Origin: Mesostigma viride
Taxonomy: Eukaryota > Streptophyta > Mesostigmatophyceae > Mesostigmatales > Mesostigmataceae
Length of the DNA: 64,000 bases
Reading direction: 5' to 3'
Assembly (NCBI GenBank): GCA_009746045.1
Contig: RPFO01000629.1
Coordinates: forward strand, 778,801 to 842,800
The position numbers and the translations under genes are program-made. The notes beneath the pieces were generated by a model. It did no database searches. It was not told the DNA's origin and saw only the letters and a list, made by a program, of their open reading frames with translations. Shown here one piece after another: positions 35,618 to 55,434 of the stretch. Position 1 is the first letter of the stretch. Each line of letters opens with the position of its first letter.

Positions 35618-35803
35618 ATATGAGGGTTGTCAGTGTATGGTGTTTACAAATGCACCAACCAAGTGCTGCAAATTTTATTAAGGGTAAGTAATCACATTAT
35701 TCACATTACCAATGCAGTCTGAGGATATACACAGTCTACGCGTTAATTAATTATACACAGTCTGAGGATGCCACTCGATGCATGTATTGCAGATGCACGC
35801 CGG

Positions 35804-44562
<8,759 letters not shown>

Positions 44563-45799
44563 GGTAGAGACGTTAGAAGGCTGTGTTAATGGGGCATTCT
44601 TGACACAATCATGTCCAGAAACTGATAATGCTAGCTGGCCTGCTACAAGTCGAAACAGTCGAGGTACTACGACCAAGTGAAGTGCTTCTTCGGGTCGCTA
44701 GTTAAAAGCCCTTCCATCGCAGCCAGAGCCTGTCACAGTATCCCATAATTTGAGCAGAGGGCCCACCATACAAAGTTTTGTCTCACAATTCTGTCACAAC
44801 GCGCACAACCAGATCACCATTTACCAGTGGCTATGGACGACCCTGCTGTACGACGTGTCTCTGCTTTGGCCAGACAATTGGCGTTACAAGAGCCGTGAGT
44901 CCCTGACTACCGAGGGCACGTTGCAGTGGAGCTCGGAGAGCACGTCCATGTGTCAGCGACACTTTGCAGCTCGCTGAGATTCTGCTTGTCCTTTGGGATT
45001 CGAGCACAGCGCATTCCCGCGCGAAACGATACGCTATACGTCATCGACTCACGTGGCACGCCATACCAGATTCGCGCCAAACGGTGCCTGGATCAACCCT
45101 TTCGTGCTCACTGCATACTCGATCATTTTACACGGAATCTCTTGGTGCGATCATTTTTACACGGAAAGTAACGTCTGGATGTCAGGGAAGGCCGGAAGGG
45201 CCAACCGAGCGTTCGGCCGGACTGAGAAAAAAATCTCGGAAAAGTAGCCGTTCTCTGACGTTCCTGATTCCACAGACCCGGAAGATGACTTATGTTCGGT
45301 TCCGTGCCCGGCCCGTGACATAATGCGTCCAGTCAGCATTGTTGGAGGGGAGTGCCGGAGTCGCCAAAGAAATGGGTTCCCAGTCGCCAAAGGCGAATCC
45401 CTAGTCGCCAAAGGTGAAATCGGGCAGCATAAGCGGAATTTTTCACTGTTGTGTCAGCTAGAAGAATAAGCAAACCTGCTTGCAGACCGGCCAGCCTGCG
45501 TGACTGGCTTTGATCAGTCAGGATCCTTTACGGCTTTACTGAAAGAATAGGCAGCTGAAACAACAAGCAGCTGGCGAGATGGCGGCCGGTACACTTGAGT
45601 ATTATTTCATGAATTCATCGCGCGCCCTTTAAGGCCTTTTCCCGCGTCAATGGCTGCTGTTGTGCGAGCCTTCTTGAATACTTAGAATAGCGGATTGTGA
45701 CGCCAGTGAACCGACGAAGCTACGTAGCTTTTGCTTTTTAATGGCATTGCTATCAGTCGGGACATTTGCGGGCTAGAATAGGAAAGCCTACAGTACAAA
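44563..45799. promoter_or_regulatory. Divergent intergenic region, HAD(-) / MULE-like(+)
   Basis: 1.24 kb between divergent start codons. Three AGTCGCCAAAG-type short repeats lie near 45,358-45,415, with related units near 51,785-51,860 ('tttggcgac'). No assigned promoter element. Confidence 0.4.
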
Positions 45800-48700
45800 A
45801 TGCATCATAGATGTTATGAGTGGGACGAACATGAGCAATGGCAGCACGCAGAATTTTTGTCTGCGCTGCCTCCGTCAGTGGATTATGCAACGGCCAGGGA
45901 GCGGGCTGATGCTTATTCACGCGTGGTATCCCGCAACGGCCCTATCAACAAGAGCAACAATCAGAACTGCACACTTTGCCCGCCAGGAGGCCCTTCCCAC
46001 AAGATGCGGTATGTGACGCGGACGTGCAGCTGCACCCGCTGTCTCGATGTCATCAACGAGGGCGGCCGTGCATGCGGTGACGAAATTCTCCGTGATGGCA
46101 CCGACGAACAGCTGCTTGGTGGCAGCCCCGAATCCGGCGCTGAAGAGCTGCACAGCGAGAGCCAGGAGCTCGGTACTGAGGACTACCAGTGCCCGTTCCT
46201 TGTCAAGTATCTTGTGTGTCATGCCACGTCGAAGACCGGGATGTACACGCTCCGCGATGCTCCACACGCATTGCCGGATGATGCCCCAGGAGGCTCAGTG
46301 CCCACTCCTCAGAAGATTGTGAAATTCACCAAAGAGCTGAAGGAGAAGCTGAAACCTTTGATGGTCGACGCAGGGCTTCAACCGAGCGCTGCTCGCAATC
46401 TATTTCGAACCCAGAATCCCGACATGCCGCTGCCTTCGCTTGGCCAGTGTCAGAATGCGAGCAAGCGGATGCGCAGGGAGGATGGCAACAACAACAACGA
46501 GCTGGATAAAATGAGCGTGTACATTCAGGGCAAGCTCTGCCGCGATGATCTGGATGATCATGCCTTTTACTTCTTCGGCGTCCCCGAGCACGAGGATGGC
46601 ACGCCTAGATTAGGGCTCAGAGATGGGGTCGTGTACGGCGATGGAGACCCTGCTCGTGGCGATGACGGCGTCTTCACTCTGATGATCACCACAAAGGTAA
46701 ATTGTATTGATCAGGATAAGGCATGGGAGGGAACTTTGTACATTGCTGGCATATGCTTAGGGATGATGGCTTCTAATGATTCAGCTCTTCCTCAGTTTAT
46801 CACCCACCCACCCACCCGCCGGCCCGCCCGCCGGCCCGCCCGCCCCGCCCGCCCGCCCGCCCGCCCGCCCGCCCGCCCCCCCGCCCGCCCGCCCGCCCGC
46901 CGCCCGCCCGCCCGCCCGCCCGCCGCCCGCCCGCCCGCCCGCCCGCCCGCCCGCCCGCCCGCCGCCCGCCCGCCCGCCCGCCCGCCCGCCTGCCCGCCCG
47001 CCCGCTCGCCCATCCACCCGCCCGCCCGCCCGCCCGCCCGCCCAACCAACCACCTGCCCACCAAACAGCCAGTTAACCAGCCAATCTGTCAGCCAATAAA
47101 TCAGCCAGCTATCAAGCCACTCTCTATCACCCATTGCGTCTATTCATGGCATGCTGTCGGGCACAATTTTCTTTCTTTGGCCCACTGCTGAAAAGGCAAT
47201 AGTGCCATGTGTGGCTGCAGCAGTGCCATGGTCATCAGGGTAACTATGGTTGTTCAGCTACCTTAGCTGCCTAAGTGTCTCTAAACTTGACCTCTGACAT
47301 GTAATATAGGACCATGGCTATGCTAGTTCTGATTTATTTTCGGAGAGGAAGTTGGGTTGGTTACTTGGACTGTGATTGCTGACTGTGTTGTGCTGTTGCA
47401 TTTTGTGCATTTTTTAAACGCACATGTATGTTTAGTTATTTCTATTGAATGCAGGGGAAAGCTCCACAGTGGTATCCAAGGCTTTTCCGAAGACCATGGG
47501 CATTTTCTGGCCACTAGATAGCAAGCTTGGCACGTATTCGGAGTAGCCTTGCCTATGTGCAGCACAGGGTAGAGCTATGCTTGCACATGCGTAGTGGCAA
47601 CATGTCTTGCTGTTTTCAATTTCTGCCAAGCATAACCAGACCCATTGTCACTGCCATATGTTATGGAAGCATCCTAGGAGTAAGATGACCAATGGCAGAC
47701 TTGGAAAACAGACGTGTCTGTTTCCTCATACAGTGTGAGATGTCATGTTAAGTGAGACAAAGTTCTATGGGTGTGGAAAATTTTAAGTCGCTCCCCCCCC
47801 CACCCCCCCACCCCCCCCCAATCCCCCCACCCCCACCCCCACCCCCCACCCCCCCACGGCACGCTATTTGGACAAGTTTTCTTTTGGTACCAATTGATGT
47901 AATAGATAAACGATGTTATTAAGCATTTATTTTCTCAAACATGTCATAAATGACACATCAATCCAGATTTCTGGCCTGTGCAGGTTGTCTGATTGATATT
48001 AAGTGATGTTGATATAACCCTACATGTCATAGAGCCCTCCAGATGTCTGACCCTCGCCGAGCAGTTTCCTCGTTGATAAATCGCCCTATCGCGGAATCTA
48101 TGGCATAGGTCCCAGTTGGTAGCTAGTTCGAACCCTGATTTGTCTGGCTACCGTGAGTTCTTGCATTTTTTCGCGTACAGGCCGTTGGCAGCATGTAGTC
48201 CATTTGCTGCCTTTCTTGAGGATAACAGTTTCTGACAACTTAATTAATTACTGATAAATACACGTAGGCTGCGTCACATGTATGAGCATAATCCTCAGTT
48301 ATTGATTCATAGGCACACCAGTGGGTCACATGGGTGCCAATAAAGGAACCTCCAACCCCCATACATTCTGATCAGACACTCCGCAAAGGTGAAAACCTTT
48401 GCGTTCAGTGCCGGGCCGCGGAAAACGCGGAAAACGCGATCTACAAATGAATCCGACCTGAATCGAACTGGGGACCTCTCGCACCAAATTTTGCTGACAA
48501 TAGGACGGACGTCTCCGGTTACCATGGCATCGCCAACTTACACCTACAGTCATCCGCAAAATTTCTCCTGTCCGGGGAGTGATGCAAGCCTTTCGGATTT
48601 GGTACTAGATAAATCACTCGAGATCTGTGTGTAGGAGTACTACACACGTGTCTGCACGCGAGACTTGTTCAGTCTCGCACCGTGAGACGGGCTGAACACG

Positions 48701-50764
48701 GCTGAAACCTTCTCTCGAAGGGGGCGTAGCCGGTACTATCGAAATCAGCCAAGCGTATATTCTGATCAGACACTCCGCAAAGGTGAAAACCTTTGCGTTC
48801 AGTGCCGGGCCGCGGAAAACGCGGAAAACGCGATCTACAAATGAATCCGACCTGAATCGAACTGGGGACCTCTCCCCATACATTACCAGGAGGGAGGGGG
48901 CGCCCCCGACTAGCGTGCACTAGCTTCTCTCATGCTGCCACGAGTGGGAAGGCCACCTGGAGCGCTCTCGCCGCATCATGGTGCAGGCGCAACTGTGGGT
49001 GCAATACAACAACAGAGCCCATGGTCTGATGTAAGTAATCATATATTATAGAATCTCTTGATATATTATAGAATTGCCTTAATTTATTTTAGTTATTTAG
49101 CTGCCAACCAACCAAATGAACCAACTGACAAACAAAGAAACCAACCCACCAGCATATTCAGCAGCCCATCAAGCAATTAACTAGTTGCAACCAATCAGTA
49201 TGTCAGGCCTCAACAGTACGTCTCTCGTCCACTGTCCAGAATTTATTACCCCCTTTTTTCCGCCCTCTCCATGATCACCGTCTCTCGCAGTTTCCAGGTG
49301 CCAGATTGTCAAAGTAGCCTCGCGGCTGCCGTGCTGTCACGCTGACAGACACCGTGCATGGTCCACGTGCGTGATGCAGAGGGTTAGGATGCCATGCGTC
49401 CAGCATATTAGGGTTAAACAAGCTAGTCAACACTTTTGGCCAGCATTCATTCATTCATTCATTCATTCATTCATTCATTCATTCATTCATTCATTCATTC
49501 ATTCATTCATTCATTCATTCATTCATTCATTCATTCATTCATTCATTCATTCATTCATTCATTCATTCATTCATTCATTCATTCATTCATTCATTCATTC
49601 ATTCATTCATTCATTCATTCATTCATTCATTCATTCATTCATTCATTCATTCATTCATTCATTCATTCATTCATTCATTCATTCATTCATTCATTCATTC
49701 ATTCATTCATTCATTCATTCATTCATTCATTCATTCATTCATTCATTCATTCATTCATTCATTCATTCATTCATTCATTCATTCATTCATTCATTCATTC
49801 ATTCATTCATTCATTCATTCATTCATTCATTCATTCATTCATTCATTCATTCATTCATTCATTCATTCATTCATTCATTCATCAATCATTTATTCATTCA
49901 TTCTTTCATTCATACCAAGGAGACAACATACATACATACATACATACATACATACATACATACATACATACATACATACATACATACATACATACATACA
50001 TACATACATACATCGGAAGTTTTATTGAGCGTGCTTGCTAGATTTCTTAATAACTTGATTGCTTCCTTCAAAACTCCTTGTTGAACTTTTCCATGCGGGT
50101 GATAATGGTGCAGCGGCTACTGCGCACATACGGTGAAGCACACGGTGTGATGCCGCAGGAGCTGATGTTCCACATGGATGGGTTCGCCAAGATCAGCAGA
50201 ACGGGCCTCATGGGGTTCACCATGGGCCTGTCTGACTTGCAAGGAAGGTTTCACCCGCTGGCGTTGGCCCTCACGAGCCGCCACCAAGGCCCCGATGTGG
50301 AGAAGATGGTGATTGCGTTAGCAGCGGAGGTAAAGAGGGTGTGCAATGTGCCTTTCGCCCCAAAATGGGTCATGGGCGATGCCGATGATGCACAACGCAA
50401 TGGCATTCAGCAGGCTTTTGCCAATCTGATCACAAAGGATGATGTGGGTGCCGTCCGTGCCGAGATGCCAGAATTCCTCATGTGCTACTACCATGTCGTG
50501 GCATGCACGGACAAGAAGCTGCTTGAGCTTGGTGGCAGCTTCAAAGCCAAGAAGGCCGGCGATGCAGCGTCAATCGAGATCGCGAGGGCAAAGACCATGG
50601 TCCATGCCCGAATCGCTGAGATCCACTTTGCGGACTCGAAGGGGCAGGTGGACGAGGCTGTCGCCGCCGCCCTGGAGGAGTGGGAGAGCGAGCCGCGGCT
50701 TAAAGGCATTAGGTTCGCGGCATGGGCACACCCACTTTGGGAAAACTCATCGACTCAGCCTTGA
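45800..50764 (+). CDS. MULE-transposase-derived protein, split by repeat-filled introns (incomplete model)
   Basis: Exon A, 45,800-46,696, ends ITTK|GTAAAT (299 codons). It has Cys-rich pairs (CTLCPPGG, CSCTRCLD), CPFLVKYLVCHATSKTGMYT (zinc-finger-like, as in MULE N-termini) and a helical segment (FTKELKEKLKPLMVDAGLQP). Exon B, 48,945-49,030, is phase-compatible (WEGHLERSRRIMVQAQLWVQ). Exon C ends at the stop 50,764; its start is unresolved near 50,095-50,190. It shows the MULE core: FHMDGFAKIS (first catalytic Asp), KWVMGDADDAQRNGIQQAF (second) and CYYHVVACTDKKL. Either a domesticated or a decaying Mutator-like transposase. No SWIM finger or terminal inverted repeats found. One exon between B and C may be missing. 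Confidence 0.65.
46800..47045. repeat. (CCCG)n tetranucleotide array
   Basis: Imperfect CCCG/CCG repeats 100 bp after the donor of MULE exon A, i.e. in its intron. Same motif class as the GGCT intron 1 array, opposite strand. Confidence 0.95.
47790..47860. repeat. C-rich tract
   Basis: Runs of C broken by single A or T bases, in the intron after MULE exon A. Confidence 0.9.
48365..48874. repeat. 116-bp direct repeat pair with tRNA-like T-arm
   Basis: 48,365-48,480 and 48,759-48,874 appear identical. Read on the minus strand, each begins GAGAGGTCCCCAGTTCGATT, resembling a tRNA T-arm (B box), followed by CAGGTCGGATTC and GC-rich stems. No full cloverleaf could be drawn, so a tRNA-derived SINE or pseudogene fragment is more likely than a tRNA gene. 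It lies between MULE exons A and B. Confidence 0.6.
49443..49912. repeat. (ATTC)n tetranucleotide array
   Basis: About 110 nearly perfect copies, degenerate at the right end, in the intron before MULE exon C. Open frames reading IHSF are artefacts. Confidence 0.98.
49928..50013. repeat. (ACAT)n tetranucleotide array
   Basis: About 21 copies directly after the ATTC array. Confidence 0.97.
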
Positions 50765-51031
50765 TGCATACCTGCTCACTTTACATGCTCTCAGTGCCCC
50801 CCTACATTCATAATGCAGAGTGAAAATACCCGCGAACCATATTCCTTAGCAAGCGATGTGAGCATTATTGGTATGGTAAAATGCAAACTTGCCATCACAC
50901 ACAGAAACAATGAACGATGTAGTTGAGATGGACTGTAGGTGCGAATGATGGGCAACCTATTATTGAAACAGGCAGAAGAGCAATGCCTTCAACAAAACAA
51001 GTGATGGTCATCTCTTACAAAGGCTGGCCAA

Positions 51032-51545
51032 TCAACCCCATGTAACATTTAGCAATGCATGCGTAAATGGCTGATGCAAAGTAAACCCAATTGCAGAAAA
51101 GGCCTACAAAGACAAGCACAGTTAACCGCCAGTAAGTCACCACAATACCATCACAGCTGGCAGCTCGGTAGACGTCGCTCGGGACACCGGCGGACCACGC
51201 TCTTCCTTCACACCCGTGCGATCCCTCAAAGGCCCTTCGAATACTCCCTGAAGTACGAATGCCACGCAAAACAATGTCGTTATGTTAGACGATGCTTTCC
51301 AAAAAAAAATGCTACCGGCATTAAGAATACAGGCGCAGACTCGCACTTACTCGATCCGCCTGAAGAGGAGGCAGGGTCCTCACAAGCCGCGGCTTGCTCG
51401 CGGGGGAAGAGCGCTGAGGCGAGAAATCCAAGCATATCGGAGAGGCCGCCGAATTTCCCGATCCTCTTTTCTTGCTTTGTTTCTTCGGTGTGGAGGGATC
51501 TGGCAACTCTGCCGAGGCCCTCCTCGAGCGTGTTGGCGTTGACAT
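51032..51545 (-). CDS. Possible small 3-exon gene, unknown product
   Basis: Minus-strand exons 51,545-51,351, 51,247-51,149 and 51,103-51,032 join in phase through GTAAGT, GTATTG and AG acceptors, giving 121 aa. The N-terminal half is basic and Ser/Pro-rich (TPTRSRRASAELPDPSTPKK), the middle reads FEGPLRDRTGVKEERGPPVS, and a short hydrophobic C-terminus ends NVTWG. No family recognised. An upstream in-frame ATG at 51,632 would add 29 residues. Support is the strong first donor plus phase consistency; exon 3 is weak. It is divergent from the DUF506 gene. Confidence 0.4.
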
Positions 51546-52219
51546 CGTGGGGTTAAGAGGGGAATGGGAATCTGTTAGAAGACGCAGAGAGCAGCGACCA
51601 AATGAACGAAACAAGCCAGAGCACCGTTGCATTATACGTTCCGTGAAAAATGGATGCTTATGATCGCACGGTCATGATCGCACAGCAGCTGGCGGCGCCC
51701 AACGCAGGCTATAAAACTCCATCGCCAAGGTGCAGGAAACTAATGTTATTGTGCTGTAAACCCTCCGCCCAGTACCACAAACTAACTTCTGGCGACCGCA
51801 ATCCATCCTTTGGCGACCGCAATCCATCCTTTGGCGACTCGGAAACCAATTCTTTGGCGAGGCCGCAACTTCACTCGCATTGTTGCATCTAAACTCGCAG
51901 GTTCTTGGAAAGGGCTTCCAGCCATCGTTGGGAATCATACAAATGAGGCTCTATTGGTCAGTACTAAAGTTTCACAGGAATGCACAGCTGGTATGCTCGA
52001 TCTGGGCACCGACGGCTGCTCGCTTTTCCGTACTTGCTCTTCCACATCAGCGGTTACGCCGGCGCGCTTTTGCCGGAGGCCTTCTGCGGACGCACTTGTG
52101 TCCGACCTGTGCAGGCAGCCGAGGCCGACAGCCGAAAAGCACGTCGGTCTCCATTGCTAAGGCTTCGTGGCAAGGCCTTTCCCGACGTTCCCGCAATCCT
52201 TTGCGGGTTAGCGTTGGCC
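51546..52219. promoter_or_regulatory. Divergent intergenic region upstream of DUF506
   Basis: 0.67 kb between the small minus-strand gene and the DUF506 start. It contains three short 'ctttggcgac' repeats (51,785-51,860), also seen near 45,360-45,415. No promoter motif assigned. Confidence 0.35.
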
Positions 52220-55200
52220 ATGCCGTCCGTTGTCGTTGCTTCCCCTACGCGGGTAAGAGAGGATGCGATTGATCAAGCGCAGTCTCCGTTGCCGGGAGTC
52301 GCCGGTCTTTCTCGAAAGCCGTTGTCTCGAATGGAGTCGGGCGACTGGAAAGGGCAAAGTGAGCCCATTGCAATCAACACGGAAGCAATGCGCACCTGCC
52401 GTGACGGTGCTAAAGGAGACAATGGATTGGATGATATAGATGCTGCAGCATTTGCCGCAGCAGGTGCAGGAGAGTGGTGGGAGGATGGCGACGAGGTTTG
52501 CGCCGTTCGGGTGCGTCACTCAATTGTGTGCCTTCCTTTTTTCCCTCATGCTGCCTGTTCGATCTGTCGATTGGGTAGTGCGTGCCCCTATTTGCCGGTA
52601 ACGTTGTGTCCTTGTGCTACCGTTTTCACGCCTTTTTCCTTCGGCAATTGTCCAGATGCTGGAGTCTCGCGCCGAGGATGCCGAGCAGATGATTAACTCG
52701 CTTGTCCGGGGAATTCTTGGTCTCGACGAGGAGGACAAAGAGATGGAAGAGGACGAGGATATTGAAAGCTGGGCAGAGCGTGTAGGCCCGCGGGACAGAG
52801 CTCCGACCGAGGGGCTGCAAAGCTACCTTGCGCGCAATCTGGGTGATCTCGGCTACCGGACGGCCGTCTGCCGCACGAAATTTTCGCAATCAGGGTCGCG
52901 CGGAGGTGAGATTTTTGGGGGACACCCGGTCTGGTTGTCTTCCGGCTGCGTTTCTCATTCTGGCAGCGGTTTTCTTTGGTCATTACACCAGCATGTCAGC
53001 TGTGCCGTCATTATTTGGTTGTCATACTAAGTTGTCAATTGCCGAATTCGCTCGTATTGTGAACGTTTCTCTCCTTTCTCTTGCTAAGCACACTAGTCTG
53101 TGTTATGGTTTCCTGCTTCTGTTTCGCATCTGTTGTACTTGCAGGTAGCCACGAGTTCATTGTGGTCAAGATGGATGATGAAGGCGACATGTACAACCGC
53201 GCGCACGAGATCATGATTGTCGACATCCACTTCCGCGAACAGTTCCTGGTGCGTGCTGCCTGCCAGCACTAGTTTTGCAAATGGCACCTTTTGCAGCTGG
53301 CTTGTCGTACTCCGACTTACATGAATTGTTACCATAGCTCGTTGTCGTACTCCGACTTACATGAATTGTTACCATAGCGTTGAATAATTCTGTATTGTCA
53401 GTTTGGCGGCCATCCAGCATGCTGTCTGGGAGTGGAAAGACAGCTGGCACGGCTTGCTGCTTTTCTCTGTGGTCCTTCGCGTGCTTTCCTGTGTTGGCAA
53501 CCCTTCATTAAGAGCAGGGCACAAGCGCGGGGCCCCTTTATAACAAAGTAATTCTTGGTTACATGTGCGTTCGCTGCGTGACGTTACCGGCCCTCACCAG
53601 GCCCATTTGAAGCTGTCTCCGCTCACTGGTCCTTGTCTTCCACAGGTAGACCCGTGGTAGTAGTTGGTAAGCACGCGGTAGTTGGACACATGGCACGCTG
53701 AAGTAAAGCCCACCGTATACAGGCAGTTAGGCACATGCCTAAGGTGACCACCACCCCTTAATCCCCCTTTTAATCCCCCCCCTTTCTCCCCCCCCCCCCC
53801 CCCCCCCGATTGGGTGGGGAACTTGGTCCCCTGGACCGGCCCCCGATTGCGCCTGCCAGATCGCGCGCCCTACGATGGAGTACTCGATGGCCCTGTACAG
53901 CCTGCCCCGCGTGCTGGTGGGCTGGCCAGCGCGGCTGTGTGCCACCGTGGACGTGATGTGCGCGTGCATGCTGCGCTCTATGCACAACGCGCGCATGCAC
54001 TGCCCGCCGTGGCGCACCAAGGACTACATGCTGCGCAAGTGGCTGTCCAACCGCATCCTGGTAGAGGAGCACCCGCGCCCGCTGGCCGCCGTCATGTCCC
54101 CCCGCAGCTACCCCCGCGACCACGGCATGGGCATCAGCTCCGCGTCGACCACCCCGATTGGGAGCGGCCGCGGGTCATCCACCATGGGTGCCAGCAATCA
54201 ACGGCCCATCTACCGTCAGCATGGGTGGACCGAGACCAGCTACTCCCGATCCACATCAGGTGCGGGGTCTGGTTCCTCGGCACCGTTCCACGGGGACGCG
54301 ACCGGGGCCTCGGGTAGTGTGTCTGAGGGAGGGGCAAGGGAGGGGGGGTCGGCCTCCCTCTTGGGTGACATGCTGGAAGAGGACGGGATGGGCGGAGAGG
54401 ACGCTACACACGAGCGCTGGATGGAGGTGGAGGTGTACATGCACGAGCCGCGGGGGGGCGACGAGGCGTGCGAGGGGGAGCACGGGTTCCGTGACTATGA
54501 CAATTACATGGATGAGGAGGACGCATACGACGGCTATGACGAGGAGGATGATTGCGAGGAGGGTGGTGAGGGCGATTATTCTGGTGCTGAGGAAGGGGAG
54601 GAGGATGACGAGGCGGGCGAGGGCGGCGAGTGGCAATGGACACATGTCCTCCAGGGCCCCACCCCGCTTCACCTGGGCTCACTCCCGGACCGCCAGCTGG
54701 GCGGGTGCTATGGCCGGGGCTCCCGTGGGTACATCGGTGCGGTCGACAGGATCACTGAGCTGCAGCTATCGCGCCCGCGGTCCTTTTGTGGCGCCGCACC
54801 CATGTTTGGTGCTTCGGGCAGCATGGAGCGGGGGGTTGGGGCCGGTGCGCCTGTGTGTGGGTTCCCTGACGCGCTTGGTGCCGGCCAGGTGGCATTCCAT
54901 GGTCGCGGTGGCAATGGCAGCCAGCATAGCGATGCCACGCAAGGTGAGGGTGGTGACGTGGCCAAGTATTTTGGGTATTGAGTGCCTAGCCACAGTGAAT
55001 TTTTTTTTGGCGTGCTGCCCTTTCGTCGTTACCCGCATGTTCGCGATGAGTGTCAGCAGTGCCAAACATGTTATGGTTGTTCCCTGTATCTGGCCCTGCA
55101 GTCCAGATCGTATACAGAAAGGAAGGGTATACCATAACCAAACGTATCGACCAGCAGCCCGCTGATTTCTCTCATGCGTGCAACGATGCTGACTGTTTTC

Positions 55201-55434
55201 CCCTTGCCCTTTGTGGGATCTCCCCCCGTGCGTGCTGGCCCGTGGACAGAGCTGAGCTCCTGCCCCATGGGCGGCTATGACGGCATGGCGGACGCGGTGG
55301 ACACGGACTCCCTGGTATACCTGGGCTCCTGCGATGGCCGCGGCCGCCCCGCCGGCATGGTCAGCGCCCACAACCGCGCGTTTTGGGCGGGCCCCAGCAA
55401 CTGGGGTGATGCGGTGAACGTGCCCGTCCATTGA
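52220..55434 (+). CDS. DUF506 (PDDEXK_6) family protein, 5 exons
   Basis: Exons: 52,220-52,510; 52,656-52,905; 53,145-53,248; 53,860-54,943; 55,250-55,434, giving 637 aa with all junctions GT-AG and in phase. The family, mostly from plants and algae, has a PD-(D/E)xK nuclease-like fold and unknown function. The core runs from GLQSYLARNLGDLGYRTAVC (about 155-175) through SHEFIVVK and IVDIHFREQFLIARPT (about 205-220; IARPT is a family hallmark built across the exon 3/4 junction). It continues with YSLPRVLVGWPARL to CPPWRTKDYMLRKW (about 263-276). The region after it is an unusual extension: Ser-rich, then very acidic (about 429-469, runs of E and D), then Gly-rich. The ATG chosen begins MPSVVVASPTR; the frame is open upstream to 51,980. 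Confidence 0.9.
53306..53378. repeat. 38-bp tandem duplication
   Basis: 'tcgtactccgacttacatga' and what follows is present twice in DUF506 intron 3, followed further on by a poly-C tract (53,791-53,807) before the exon 4 acceptor. Confidence 0.9.

Noticed and set aside
48365-48480. Minus-strand tRNA gene
   Set aside because: Only a T-arm-like end fits; acceptor and anticodon stems do not pair, and the copy is duplicated without a 5' half.
49371-50084. IHSF- and IHTY-repeat frames
   Set aside because: Translations of (ATTC)n and (ACAT)n.
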